A stretch of DNA of 64,000 nt from Aphelenchoides besseyi (GCA_024699855.1 JAMPIQ010000002.1:15934001-15998000), one strand, 5' to 3'; numbered from the stretch's first letter, positions 24,409 through 36,246 are shown. The notes: generated from the letters alone by a model not told the origin. Numbers and translations: made by a program.

Positions 24409-25472
24409 TACTGGACAAAAGTTTGGAAGACAATTTGTTTTGTTAAGATATCTTAACGCCTCGCTTTTCGACTACGTTCACAAGGCGCTTGTTCATACAG
24501 AAGAAGAGGGCCTTAATCTTTGGGACGGTTCGATGGATTGCGGCCAGAAGTTCGGGTTTTGTGCAAAATTGACCATTCTTGTATATTTCGTCTTCCATCA
24601 GCTTCCAACCGTTCTCCATCGAATTCAAATCTGGGCTACGGGATGGTCAATCGCTCGCAGCTACTTGCTGGTTGAGTAAGAAGTCGGTGGTGACCCTTGC
24701 CGTGTAAATTGGCGCCAGGTCTTGTTGCCACACCCAGGACCGACATCTCATTTGCTTTCGGATTAACGGGAAGAACTTCAAATTGAGATCCGAAACGTAG
24801 TCGACTGCCTTGTAGTGATTGTTGCAAACCTATAACAGATGAAATTGCCATCAAAAGTTGAAGAGATAGACGAAGAACGTACGTTGATCAGCAGTTTTTC
24901 GGTTAAACAGATGGCACCGAGGATCATGATCGATCCGCCGCCTATTTGTCACTTGTATCAAACCAAATGGACGTTTTCGATTCCACACAAACCTGCACTG
25001 TCCGGCCTGTCTAGAAAAAAACGCTTCCTGTCGCTTAATATCCATGTTGTAAAGTTGGTTCCAGCAATCAAATGGCGTCGGACAAAGTTGAAGCGGTATG
25101 TGTCCATGAGTGGAAGCCGCTTCTTAACAAACTCGTGGAAAATTTTGTCGCGATTCAGTCAGCGGCGAATCGTTCGTCGATCGACCTCCAATTCCAAGTT
25201 ATCCTGGATTGAACACAAGGTAACGCGGTTACCGCCTTGAAGTTAGTTTGAGTGCGCACTCAATACTGGACTTCGAAACTTTACATTTTGTCGCCGTCCT
25301 AACACTTCGTAAAATCATGTACGGCTCTTTAATTTCTTTTTCTCGTCCAAAAGTATCTGAAATGAACGAATATTCATCGACAAAATTAAAAACCTGAAAA
25401 AAACTACTTTATCCTTACTAAGCATCCAAAAAACGCAATAAACCAAGTGTCTTCCAAACTTTTGTCCACCCG
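24409..25472 (-). mobile_element. Decayed Tc1-like DNA transposon
   Basis: A 21-bp inverted repeat (tggacaaaagtttggaagac plus one base) occurs at 24412-24432 and, reversed, at 25448-25468, bounding about 1.06 kb. Between them the minus strand shows Tc1-family transposase pieces in different frames: an HTH-like segment (VDRRTIRR), a catalytic-block relative (WILSDRKRF, where SDEKRF is usual), GGGSIMILGA, QQDLAPIYTA and RSPDLNSMENGW. Several stops and frame changes separate them, so the transposase is not functional. Short conserved blocks and intact-looking ends fit an old cut-and-paste element. Confidence 0.8.
24436..25250 (-). pseudogene. Tc1-like transposase pseudogene
   Basis: Fragments of a Tc1/mariner transposase occur in the normal order N- to C-terminal on the minus strand, but in at least three frames with internal stops. 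The best preserved C-terminal part ends in VNVVEKRGVKIS just before the left terminal repeat. The first catalytic region is altered (an Arg where Glu is usual next to the Asp) while the QQD block keeps its Asp. Confidence 0.7.
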
Positions 25473-26390
25473 ATTTTCGAGTTACGCCAACTTTTTTATA
25501 ATTGAGCGTCATGCCCAGCTTTTTATTAATATTCATTCAAATTTTCTTTGTCTAAGGGGCTCAATGTACAAAAGCCGACCTGTTGCCTTCAGTCATTCGC
25601 GAGAAGGTGGCTTCTGGAAACGGCGATCTTTCCGAAACAAGTCAGCGCGTTCAATTACACGATATAAATACACGAAGGAGTTAAGGAGGAGATAGCAAAA
25701 AAGACATTAAACTGAAAACGGCATACAAACGAAAATCATCAGCAGGATGTTCAGTCTGACAAGCAGCACGTTTTCGCTTTTGACTTTGATTTCACTTAGC
25801 TGCTTACAGTTTTTGGCATCGATATCATTTGCGGTCTTACGGGGTTTGACTTCGATTTCTTTTGCGGGTTTTTGCTCTGATTTCACTTAAATATTTCCTT
25901 CTCTATATTAGTGATTGCAGATTTAGTATAATGTAATTATACGCGCACGGCGGTGCCAGCGAACAAAAACATCGAAAGTTAATTTTTGGCTTCTGGGAAC
26001 TGTGAACCAAATGGCCGAGTTATCTACGGCGAGTGAAAACTGCCTAGTGTTAAGCAGAGATTGCGCAAGCAAGTGAGCCGGAAGACGCAAACGCACTACA
26101 ACGAAGGCGAGCGGTCTGTTGAACCGGGAATCAAGATGGATGGACAAAAGGAGCAAAAGACGTTTGCGGAATGTCGCTTCGAGCGACCAAAAGGCGAAAC
26201 CTCCGCCCATTAACTTGTGTTTTGTAATTTATGTTTTGTAGTTTGTGTTTTGGATTGTTCTTCTTGATAGGCCCCGTCTGCTCGGCGGCTCGTTATTGTT
26301 GTTATTCTAGATCGGAGGAATAAACGCTCTCTTTTTTATTCCGGGTTTTTCGATTTGTCGTGGTGAATCGACAGGAACTCACACTGGCAC
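25473..26390. other. Intergenic region
   Basis: About 0.9 kb after the Tc1-like element. A few short charged or serine-rich frames are present, none with a domain. Nothing supportable. Confidence 0.4.
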
Positions 26391-27240
26391 GAAAAATGTT
26401 CCGCAAGCATTACATCAAGCCGAAAGAGTTAAACGACAAGAAATAGTTGTGCGCGTACGTTATCATGAAGCGCGGGTTCGAACGGATTCGTCAAACGTGG
26501 GGAAGCTTGAGCAAATTGGATATGCGGGCGAACGGCAAACCACCGCTCAGAGTCGAGCTACTTCGATCCGCTTTAATGCAACAACGCGAATGACTTGATG
26601 ACATTATCCTTCGTATCGATTAATTTCAACCGGGATGTTCGCCGCAAAAATTGGGCACCCCGACGATATACGTGGACATCAATTTGCACAATCGACTCAC
26701 CGAAGATCAGCGGCATCAAGCCGAAACTATGGTCATGGGGTTGTTCAGTGAGTTTGTTCCCGTTCTTTAATAATTCTACCAATTTCAGAGGGAAGCGCTC
26801 ATGACGCCGACTATCGCTTGGCGAACATTCAAAGCGGATGGGAAGTGGGATCGCAACTGAAGAAGAATGTTAAGCGCGCAATCTACGTCGAAGGAACGTC
26901 GAATATCGACGGGTTGATTGCCGCTTATTTGGTTCTTCGCGGCTTCTAACTTGGAGAACAAAAACAAGTGAACTATACGCCGGTAAGTTTCATCCTTTTT
27001 TGTTTCTTAGAAAACACTTTTGTTTCAGCGATCTGGATTGGCCCTAAAGCGGTACGAAGCGAAGGTAGAACAAGAGAAAAAGCGAAAATCCGAGGTCATT
27101 GGACTCGCCAATCTTCGTGAACAAGTTGCTGCTTTAGGCGAGGAACAGCCAAAAGCTTCATCGACCAATCCGGATGTGATCGCAGAACTTGAGCTTCTTT
27201 GCGCCGAGTTCGAGCAGGTAAAGGCAAGTGAATAAAAATG
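26391..27240 (+). pseudogene. Unassigned gene remnant with frame breaks
   Basis: Several protein-like segments lie in order on the plus strand but are separated by stops or frame changes: LARKMFRKHYIKPKELNDKK, MKRGFERIRQTWGSLSK, TPTIYVDINLHNRLTEDQ, then ADYRLANIQSGWEVGSQLKK, and after a clear gtaag...tttcag intron a coiled-coil segment (SGLALKRYEAKVEQEKKR). Splice sites remain recognisable near 26750-26790 and 26982-27028. I do not recognise the family. A recently broken gene or a poorly resolved multi-exon gene are both possible. Confidence 0.4.
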
Positions 27241-27417
27241 AAATAATTACTTTTTTTCAAATCAAGATACGAATGCCGGAATTGGAACGGGAACTGGAGG
27301 AGGTGAAAAAACCCAAGTTTTCTTAGGTTATGTTTTTGTTCTATTGTTTTGTTGTTTTTGATTAAATGTTCCACCTTTTTGATCGACAATTTACTCGCAA
27401 AAAGAAAGACAACTTAC

Positions 27418-27713
<296 letters not shown>

Positions 27714-27741
27714 CTCAGTCAAAGACCAAGAATGCACTCAC

Positions 27742-28187
27742 TTCGTAAGCATCGCCTTCTTCCTCTTCGGCTCCTCCAGCCGCTTTCTTGCTCGATTTCA
27801 TTCGTTTCTGTGATTTTTCTTTCGTTGACTTTAACTTCTCGGTTTTCTTTTCATCCTGAAAACGATTTGAACTGTCCGATTACACTGGCTGGAGCGGGTT
27901 TCGGTGGTTCAGTTGATTTCAACGACTGATCTGCCGTTTTCTTGACCAGTTGGACCTGAAAACGAAAGAGATTGAAGCAAAAGAATGCACAAACTCACTT
28001 TTGCCACTTTGCTCACGCCCTTCTGTCCACTGGTCGGAGGAAAAGCGGTGGAGTTTTGAGCAACCACCGGTGCTGTGGTCTTCTTTTTTGCGCATACAAA
28101 GACCGCAAGGGCAATTAACAGAACGACAAAGCTGCTGCGTTGGTAGTACCGTTGAAAGTTTGAGTTCTTTTGCGCCGTGGAAATAAA
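27742..28187 (-). CDS. Membrane-anchored Lys-rich protein or remnant
   Basis: Exons 27999-28187, 27884-27955 and 27742-27855 give a hydrophobic anchor (FVVLLIALAVFVCAKKK), a Pro/Thr/Ser linker and a Lys/Glu-rich tail (RMKSSKKAAGGAEEEEGD). The second intron would be only 28 bp (27856-27883); reading through it gives a stop. No ATG is found 5' of the anchor; an acceptor at 28188-28190 suggests a missing first exon. The gene runs into the actin fragment. It may be a real gene with an undetected start or a decayed one. Confidence 0.4.
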
Positions 28188-28368
28188 CTGAGGGGTTGAA
28201 TTCGATTACTGTTTTGTATTAGAAGAATCAAGACAACGAGTTTATTGGAAGTCTTGACGCATAAACTTATCTCATTCCTGACTAAAGCAAACTTGATGAT
28301 TGAAATAAACATTCGAATGCCAATGAAGTAACAAAAACAATGGTTAATGATATGAATAAATAAAAGAA

Positions 28369-28570
28369 TCACAGAGGTTCGCTGATGAACTGATGTTTTA
28401 GTGAGTCGCCACAAGTTGCTCGCTTAGTTGGATCAATGTTGAGCATCGATTTGAGGATGTCGCGGAACAACGTGACACGCCGATATTCTTCACCATCCAA
28501 CCCCTGATCACCAACAAGATCAAAGCATCGCGCGATTTGATTGTCGATGTTCGGAAAAACCGTGATTTTG
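28369..28570 (-). pseudogene. Protein-kinase C-terminal fragment
   Basis: The minus strand encodes the end of a eukaryotic protein kinase domain: LFRDILKSMLNIDPTKRAT followed by CGDSLKHQFISEPL and a stop. The DPTKRAT-x-x-x-x-LKH pattern is kinase subdomain XI, most like the CMGC/HIPK-PRP4 type. No upstream kinase exon (catalytic HRD or DFG blocks) was seen on this strand within several kb, and the frame closes at about 28575. It is probably an isolated exon left by duplication or decay. Confidence 0.55.
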
Positions 28571-28654
28571 TGTGTATTGTTATTTTATTGATCATAATCA
28601 ATTGCTGTCGTTGTTAAAGTTCTTTTTTAAGGATTGGATTTTAGCGATTTTTGA

Positions 28655-28922
28655 TATGTCTTTTGATTCCAATTCTGCTCTCGATCAACCTCAGCTCTCC
28701 AAATTCATAGAATTAGAATCTTCTAAGCTCCTTAATGATTGTGCCAAATTAGGGCTCACCATCATCAATGGTAAGAGCTGCACAAACTTTTGCAATTTTG
28801 GACGATTTTTGACAGATGGTTTGGTTTTGAAGACCTCTCATTTCTCTCTCGGTTATTCGGTGTCTACAAGTTTACGCACAATCAATAGCCAGACTTTCAA
28901 GCTTTCTATTAACACAATTTAA
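28655..28922 (+). CDS. Short open frame, uncertain
   Basis: An ATG opens MSFDSNSALDQPQLSKFIEL, which vaguely resembles the N-terminus of small TIM chaperones (Tim8 type), but the twin CxxxC motifs do not follow. A gtaag donor lies near 28769. It lies head to head with the kinase fragment. Probably a fragment. Confidence 0.25.
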
Positions 28923-30288
28923 ACAATGACTGTTGCCAGAATCTCTAAGCTACATCGATTTGCGCGATGGACATGTCATAAAAGGGAATGGGGGGTGTTG
29001 TGTATTTTAGCTTGTTGGCTGATTGGAATCCGCCGATATTCACAGGGTTTAGAGTTCATGAGTGTTTGTTGTTGTCCTGTTAATCACACGCTGCTACAGT
29101 CACTGGTCTTCGAACTGTAGTCAATGAAGATGCTTTCGACGCAAAATTGGACTCAAAACAACCAAGTGGAGCTGAGAAAAAATCGACCGGAAAAACGAAA
29201 TGTAAAAATTAAAATAAGTGAGGATTATTGCCTGGCGAGTTTTGTTGGCGGAGGAAAAACAGACAAGACCTTAATTTCGAATTGATAAGTCTAGCTTCAG
29301 TCGTTTGGCAAATGTATTTTACTGATTACAACTACGTTTGGTTCACCGTTATTAGTAATGGCTTAACGTTTTCAAACAATGAGAATAAGTGGTCGAGCAT
29401 AACCCGCTGGTATAGACTGCTCAAAATAAGTGTATTAACAATGCATTTTCAGAAAGTTGACACAAAATAAGCGGACGTCATGTACAATATGTTCGTGTTG
29501 GTTTGCAGCAAATCGTCAGCTCTCAGGGCGTGAAAGAAATTTTCAGGTATGTTGTGAGTGTACACAAGTAGTTGTATTAATTTGTTTCTGAAATACACAG
29601 AACCATGCGATTATCGTCTACGAAAGGGCTAATCGAAGAAACAGATCATTGACAACATACGATTTGTCTATGAACAAGCGACCCTAAAATACAACAATTT
29701 GAGACATTCTATTCTCTTAATTGCTAGGATTTCATTCATCGTAAATTCAGCAATTCGATCATTACGTTTATATGAAGTCATTTTGATGACAAAATGAATG
29801 TCAGTGTGTGAGAATGAATAAGAAGTGAACAGACAAGTAATCTCTAACATTTCAAATCGACTCAAAAGACAATTTAACTGCCAAAAGACAACTACTTATT
29901 CTGAAGCTACTAAAGATCGTGACGTTTACGTCTGTCAGTTTAATTAAATCGGACATTGACGTCGAAGGAACTAACTGAATCCCCACAGTCGTTTAAATAA
30001 ACAGTCTTTGTACCGTCGAGTTGAGTCGCGATCTGCAACAACGTTTTCCAAATCGCTACCGCAATCCACTAATACAATTCAGTGTACGGTAACAACAAAA
30101 AGCGAAAACGTATGACCAGTAGAATTGCGATGACAACAAATCCGATTCCGAAAATCAAATTGTTTTTCTCACTCTTTCAACCAGACTCTTCAGAGTTGTA
30201 GTGTAAAACTGCTACTTACGTACGATCCCACGGTCTTCGTTATTGTTTTCATTTACGAATTCAGATTGTCACTTCGACTGGTAAATTG
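28923..30288. other. Gene-poor spacer
   Basis: About 1.4 kb with only short, conflicting frames. No repeat or RNA gene was recognised. The last 200 bp lie upstream of a chemoreceptor gene. Confidence 0.45.
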
Positions 30289-31569
30289 ATGTCCAACACA
30301 CTACTACGAAGTTTGTACGAATGTCAAGATACTCCGCTAATCAAAAAAGTCATCCAATGGGAGTCATGGTCGGAGTTAATATTGTCTATTCCAAATCTGA
30401 TTGTCAACGTTTATTTCATCTTTCGTTTCAATCGAATTGCAATATTTCATCCCAACTTGAAAGTTCTGATGGTGAGTTTAATTTGTCGTGATTATCTTTA
30501 GTTCTTAAGATCTCAACAAACTTTGGTGCCATTTGTATCAGTCTACTGCATCCGATCTTTCTTTTGATTCCAACTCAATGGTATTCAATTGAGAGGGGTT
30601 CGTACGTGACTGCCTTGTTCGTTTACTCGATGGTTTACGCGAATTCGGTCGCCGTTCTCTTCGTTAGTTTCAAGTTTTTAGTTTTCGGTTTGGAGCGTAA
30701 ATGGGCGATAAACAAACGACATTCGTACGAAATCTACGATGGAAGTTTGGCGAAACAACTTGTAGTTCGCACTGTGTTACTTCTTTGTATGCTGATTGTT
30801 ATAAAGATAGCTATCTTGTTCTATCGGTCCACTGCTTCTTCTGTGGATCAACGATTAACGGAGTCGTTTCTGTTCGAATGTCATCCGCTGGTGGCCTTTC
30901 CGTTAACTGCAATCGCCGGTATTTCGCTTATTTTTGGTGTTTACGTAAGTTTCTATCCATCATTAGATCACCCGTGTGTTGTACTTTTTACTAAAAAACT
31001 TTTCGATCTTTTTAGTCTTTAAATTTCAACATTCATTCTGCGAAACTTTTTAAGTTGACAACAAGCAAGTCATTTGCTTTAATTTAGGAGTTTTATCGGG
31101 TGCAACATTTCGTAAAACAAAATCGACACGATGCCCGATCTTTAACTGAAAGTTTTCTGTTTCGAGAAACTCAAAATGTTCTCGAAGTGATGAACCCACT
31201 GGTTTTTGCCTACTTTCTGTTGGCCTCGACGAGTGCGCTAGTTACCGGGTTTGCCATCTCGTTGTTACATTACGGCAACTGCAATGTTCATTCTTCAACC
31301 TATCGGATATTCATTAACGTAAGAAGTTCTTTCGAGAATTATAGTCACGATTTCAGGCATCTTATCTGGCTGTTTCAGTCTACGGTTTGTTTGCCAGTTT
31401 GTTCATGATTTTCAAGTTCGCTGCCGTACGACGTTTGTTCTATCACGACTTTTACAAACTGACCGGCAGACGGCTTCTAAGCAATCGAACTTCTGTTGTG
31501 CCCTGCAAAATGGACGCGGTTCAAGTGCAAAGCTACTACTTTTCGGACTTGAATCGTGCATGGAACTGA
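30289..31569 (+). CDS. 7-transmembrane chemoreceptor, paralog of the gene at 44.8-46.0 kb
   Basis: Four exons (30289-30471, 30510-30944, 31088-31318, 31357-31569) encode 353 aa with about seven hydrophobic helices, for example SELILSIPNLIVNVYFIF, YVTALFVYSMVYANSVAVLF and LVFAYFLLASTSALVTGF. The last helix is followed by a basic tail and a terminal SYYFSDLNRAWN. It aligns along its length with the minus-strand gene at 44753-45970 (shared FHPNL, FGLERK/VGLERK, RLTESFLFE/RLMEAFLFE, NVHSSTYRIFIN/TVHSFLYRFFVN). The pattern fits nematode Sre-like serpentine receptors, usually expressed in sensory neurons. The ligand cannot be inferred. Confidence 0.8.
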
Positions 31570-31684
31570 TAGAAGACAGTCTTTTTTATTCAACTGTTAC
31601 TTATTCAATGAATAATCAAAAATCTGACAACCCGATAGCAATAATCTTTGCAGTCAAAGGTCGTATACTTTCAATTGAAAATGT

Positions 31685-32911
31685 TCAAATGATCGTAAGT
31701 GCCTGGTTACTTGTCGAAACGAACACGCGATTACTGACAATCACTTTTCTGTTTCCCACAATGTAGTTGAAATCGTCGCGCAGTCCACGTGTAAATTGTG
31801 GTACGGAGATGAGCAGAACTAAGAAGTTGACAACCGAATGAATTGATCCAATTAGAAGCCCCAAATGAGCGAAAATATCTGAAGAGAAGTCAACGATTTT
31901 CAACGTGAAATCCAACTTACAAGTGCTCTGTGAGTTGAAGAATGCTCCGACAAGAATCAAAATGCCGCAAAGACCTAACACCGCAAATGGTATCAGCGTC
32001 TAAAGGCATTGAGTTATGTTTGGAGTTTTTCTGGCCTCACTTGTGCTGTTAATGTTATCAAAAGAATTTTCTGCATTCGAAGTGTACGTGCCGACATGAC
32101 GTTCGCTTTCATTTCCCAGATTAGTTTCCAACACAAAACCAAAAGTACTCCGTTGCTTACAATACAAAATAAAATGAGGAGATTGTAGGGTATCACGTAT
32201 CGGATGTCATTCAGCATTTTGATTGGATCTTCGACTCGAAGGTAGAAACAGGGTTTTTTCAGGGCACATTTCATTTCCTCAGGATGCATCTAAAATACTC
32301 TAAACAAGTTCGAACGTAACTATCGACTAACCTCGATATTCTTTTGTACGAAATCTTTCGGTGCCAAATCGACTTTCAACGCCGGAATGATCGTAATCAA
32401 CGGCCAAATGAATTCAAGGAAAATCATGAACGAAAAAACTATTCGTTTCGAATTCAAAAACTTGGGAAACGAAGGTTGTGATTTGGCCACCGAAATGTAA
32501 CGATGAAGTGTTGCATTTGTTACGGATGTTAAGCTTGCAGACACAAAAAACGCTTGTAAGACCTAAAGATAATTCAGCAAATTCCGTTCAATCACTTACC
32601 ACAACAATAAAGGTAGCGCTCTCAACTCCGAACATATTCTTCAACGGTAAACTCAAAACTCCAACAGTACACGCCGCCGATACTGGAAGAATTACGTACG
32701 GACGAATGAAGAAGGTAGCACACAAATCACACATCAAAATCATCAGACTGATGTTTAGCAAGTGAATCCGATAGTCTCTCATCAATCGGGTACTGTAGCG
32801 AAAAATAAGGAAGATGGATAGAATCGCGCTTAAGATATTCAAACAACTGAGAACATCGGTAATAGTCGTTGCCGCCTTAATTTGCTTTATAGACCACGTT
32901 TGAGATGTCAT
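31685..32911 (-). CDS. 7-transmembrane chemoreceptor of another nematode family
   Basis: Five exons (32600-32911, 32332-32562, 32041-32289, 31921-31999, 31685-31878) encode 354 aa. Helices include VLSCLNILSAILSIFLIF, SLMILMCDLCATFFI, IVFSFMIFLEFIWPLITI, LLILFCIVSNGVLLVLCW and SVVNFLVLLISVPQF. TM3 is followed by an HRYISVAKS-type segment, as in Srh/Str-superfamily receptors. The middle loop has two cysteines. It differs from the two Sre-like receptors in sequence and intron positions and converges on the one at 30.3 kb (116 bp between stops). Likely a chemosensory GPCR. Confidence 0.75.
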
Positions 32912-33171
32912 TTAAAAGTTGGGAAAAAGGATCCGACTAAACAACACTCTAAACGTATGAGCTCACAACAACGATAACAAGAGTTTCACAATTGACATTT
33001 GATTTACACAAAGAGGCAGGTGAAATCGTTGCGGTGTTAGCGGAAAAGTTGGCGAACTTTGATTTTGAATTCTTAATTACAAACACAGAATGACGTGTAG
33101 TCATTGGTGAAAATCCTAGGGAAATGCAATTCGTTTGAGAAGGCAACGATGCCGATGAATCACAAAACAAA

Positions 33172-33581
33172 ATGACTTGGTTTCCTCATTCTCGCTGAAA
33201 ATTAGTCGATGGAAACCGTTCTCTTTGACTGCGATTCTACTTCTCTTGATTTGTACAATACTTCAATATCTGAGTAAACACGATTATCAGCAATTTGATT
33301 GCTTTCTATATGATTGGATCAATACACACAAAAACGAAATTCAATCGACTGTTACGATTCCTCCAAACGAATATCCTGTCCGAATACGACAAGCTCTTCG
33401 AGTTTTTCGCCGAAAGCCAACCCAACGGTTACATGCGTTTTCTCGAAGAATCGGTGGATGCGAGACGTTTTTTGCCAAAGTTCTTGATGCCGCCATTGAC
33501 ATCGGCCTCATAATCGTTAAAATCTCTTTGTTTATCCGGCGTGAAATGAGAAATTCGTTCGGTCCATACTCCAATCTATAA
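33172..33581 (+). pseudogene. Possible broken gene with a membrane anchor
   Basis: A frame without an ATG reads a hydrophobic anchor (FSLTAILLLLICTILQYL) and then HDYQQFDCFLYDWINTHKNE. Before its end another frame becomes the more protein-like one (LSEYDKLFEFFAESQPNGYM, ending LPKFLMPPLTSAS at 33513). No splice pair explains the change, so a frameshift in an old type II membrane protein gene is the simplest reading. Family not recognised. Confidence 0.3.
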
Positions 33582-33599
33582 GTTTAACACTTTGATTCC

Positions 33600-34735
33600 G
33601 ATCGTCAACTCCACTTTCTCCCCATCATCACCATCACCATCATCATTACCGATTATGTTAGGGGAAGGTCATCGGGGAAAAGTAGCGAAGGATGGGCACA
33701 GATTTTTCCATTGTGACGTTTTTACTACGTCCGTCTACGTTTGTTGTTGTGGCAACAACTTGACGAAGTCATCCGCATATCGTGTCGGCGGTCTACCGAT
33801 TGGGCGCTTTCCTTTCGGCGTCCATCGTATGAGTTGTATGTCCATCGTTGCTCGTCTTCGCGCTTGAACACCGTCGATACGTGACTCCATTTCCGAGTTC
33901 GATAAGTGGCAATCACGTCCTTCAATTTCGTCTGTTTTCGTATCCCTTCTGACGGTCGCTTCTCGATGAGCCGAATGTTGAGAAATCGGTGCTCGATTGC
34001 GCGTTGGTAGCGAGCGAGTCGGGTTTCTGTGGGGTTGGTGAGGGCCCACGATTCGCAGCCGTACAACAGTGACGGGATGATGCATTGATGGAAATATCGT
34101 CTTTTGATGAACATCGGTGTGGTCTTGTTTGTGAGCAGAAGTTGTGCCCGGTGAAAACATCCCCACGCAGCTCCAATCCGACGACCTATTTCGCGGTCGT
34201 GGTCTCTTAGGAAACTGATCAGGTGGCCCAGGTAAACGAATTGGTCGACACGTTCGATTCCTTGTCCATTGTGATGGAGTTTGAAGTATAGATCATAGTG
34301 TGGCTCTTGCAGAACCCACTATGCTCGCGTCATCCATTTTGTCTTTGGGCGTTGATTTTGAGTCCCGCTTTTTTGCATTCGGTGGCAACGTCATTGAGCA
34401 TCGTCTGTATGTCATTCGCGTCGTTCGAAAAGAGTGCGATGTCGTCGGCGTACGCCAGATATCACAATCGGTTTTAATTGACGTCGATTCCACGATTCCG
34501 CCAATCGATTTGATTTATGGCATCTGCAACGCGATAATGAAGAGAAGTGACGAGAATGAGTCGCCTTGCCTTACTCCTCGGCCTGTTTCAAAAAAGGCAG
34601 ATGACTCTCCAACGTTAACTGTAGCTGTTCCTGCCGCGTAAGTCCTTGTGCCCGCGACGACAAATGCAAAAAACGGTTCCGCGTCTGATAACTGTAATTT
34701 TGCAATTGCGACTTGCACATTTGCGCGGTTTTACA
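33600..34735 (-). mobile_element. 5'-truncated RTE/CR1-like non-LTR retrotransposon remnant
   Basis: On the minus strand the C-terminal half of a non-LTR reverse transcriptase is recognisable in order: a GVRQGDSFSSLLFIIALQ block near 34520-34580, the catalytic YADDIALFSND block near 34400-34460, a YLG segment and a long open 3' part with SLLYGCESWALTNPTE and RKWSHV, then GRPPTRYADDFVK. Stops and frame changes lie between these blocks. No endonuclease domain is present. The 3' side carries an (ATGATG/GTGATG)-type microsatellite at about 33616-33652, as many RTE elements do. It is inactive and truncated at the 5' end. Confidence 0.75.
33616..33652. repeat. CATCAC/CATCAT microsatellite tail
   Basis: The plus strand reads repeated cat/cac/atc triplets (ccatcatcaccatcaccat and onward). 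It sits just beyond the 3' end of the minus-strand retrotransposon remnant, so it probably represents the element's simple-repeat tail. Confidence 0.6.
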
Positions 34736-34782
34736 CGTAAAACCTCACGTTTATAGGACATCGTATAAGTTTCCTTGCAGAA

Positions 34783-36246
34783 ATCCGAAATTACGACAAT
34801 AAATTCATAACTTGCCAGGACAAAACCATAACATTCGATGACAAAGCATATGGTGGTCAAAAGCAGCTCTTCGACCAATCTCCGATGTCGAGGACAAATC
34901 AATCTGATCATCGCAATATCGACAGTTTAATTTACCACCATGATGCTCGGATTTTCGATAATCGTTAAAAGCCTTGTTATCAGAAAAGGTCTCGGGACAT
35001 TCACGAATCGCACACGGTGCTGGCATTTCTTTTCCCCTAATCAAAGGTTAAGCATGAAACCGGAATCGTTCAAAACTCACATCTTATCCGAAAATCTACC
35101 TATTGCCAAGAACCACGATGGTAAGATAGAGTTTCGAGTATCTTTTGCCGTATTATGCATGTCAATAAGAAGCATGGGTTTGTTCTAACAACCTTAACCA
35201 AACCAAGTCGTAATAATGCCAATAAACACGGACTCACCGGCTTTTGTGCGCCAATTTCGGTTTGGGCATCTTGTAACATTTTGAGGTAATAGTTACTTAA
35301 AAAATCGACGTTTTGTTGCATATTTCTTTTCTGATTCTTGTGCAGGAGTCTGTATGTGTTTTGCTAGTCTTATTTCGGCGTCTTCCAAACGCAATTTAGT
35401 TATCGGATTAACCAGTACATATTCTTTTATCGAATCTGAAAAAACGGTTCAACGTCTCAATAAACCCTAATAAACCAACCGATTACAGTTTTCAACTTCC
35501 ATTTCTCCAAGACTTCGAACTCTTTCACTGTGATTTTTCTCGATCCTGCCTCCTTTTTCTTGTACTCATCTACGTTAGCGGTCATAAGTGCATACGCTTT
35601 CATGAAACATTTTTCCACCTCTTCTTTCTCCACAGCTTTCGATTTCAAAACATGTCGGCAGATCGGATAACTCGTGACTCAATTTGTGCGTCGGGATCAA
35701 CATCCAGGTCGTTTTGAAACGACGACAATACCGACAAAAAATTGCAGGAAAATGCTTAAGTCGCAAAATCAAATTTGAAGGAAAATTGATACTAACTTTT
35801 CAAGTATGCAAAACAGACCAATGAATCCCAATGCGCGTTGCATTTTAGGCTTCGCCCAATTGCGTTTTTTGTTGCTTTTTTGTGATCAAAAACCAAATCC
35901 ATCGCTTTTTGGAGTGCAAACCCCTAAATATGCAATTGCTAACAATCATAATCTTGTTTTACCTACTTTTCGAGTTGAGTTGGTACGCACACACGCTTTC
36001 GGCAATTTCAATATATCAGCCAAGCATTGAGAGCAAATTGCTCCGTACGAGAAAGTTTCGGAGTTTTCAATAAGTTGATTGTCATCAACAGCGGTGAATG
36101 TGAGATAATCCATACATTCCTCGCGAATCTTAAAGACACGTTCGTTTAAACACTGTTCCAAAGGCTTGTCAAAAACGTCACGCAGTCCGAGATATGTAAT
36201 CAGAAGTCGAACCGGGCATAGCATTTGTCGTGTCTCTGTGATAGTG
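34783..36246 (-). CDS. Divergent zinc-finger-like gene, structure uncertain
   Basis: Several minus-strand exons with cysteine motifs follow each other: MLCPVRLLITYLGLRDVFDK...AICSQC ending at a gtaggt donor near 35987; GFALQKAMDLV...LVCFAYLK; HFPAIFCRYCRRFKTTW; a Lys/Glu-rich exon (EKEEVEKCFMKAYALM); an exon ending at 35239 (QQNVDFLSNYYLKMLQDA); and a last exon with CAIRECPETFSDNKAF, then LNCRYCDD and HHMLCH. The first C2H2-like finger of the last exon has Tyr where the first His is expected. Two joins remain unresolved (around 35640-35700), so either an intron was missed or the gene is damaged. Confidence 0.45.

Noticed and set aside
26460..26490. ggttcgaac string resembling a tRNA T-arm
   Set aside because: No matching acceptor stem, D-arm or anticodon arm could be found at the right distances.
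33616..33652. CATCAC triplets considered as a CRISPR-like or coding repeat
   Set aside because: A simple microsatellite without spacers, next to a retrotransposon 3' end.
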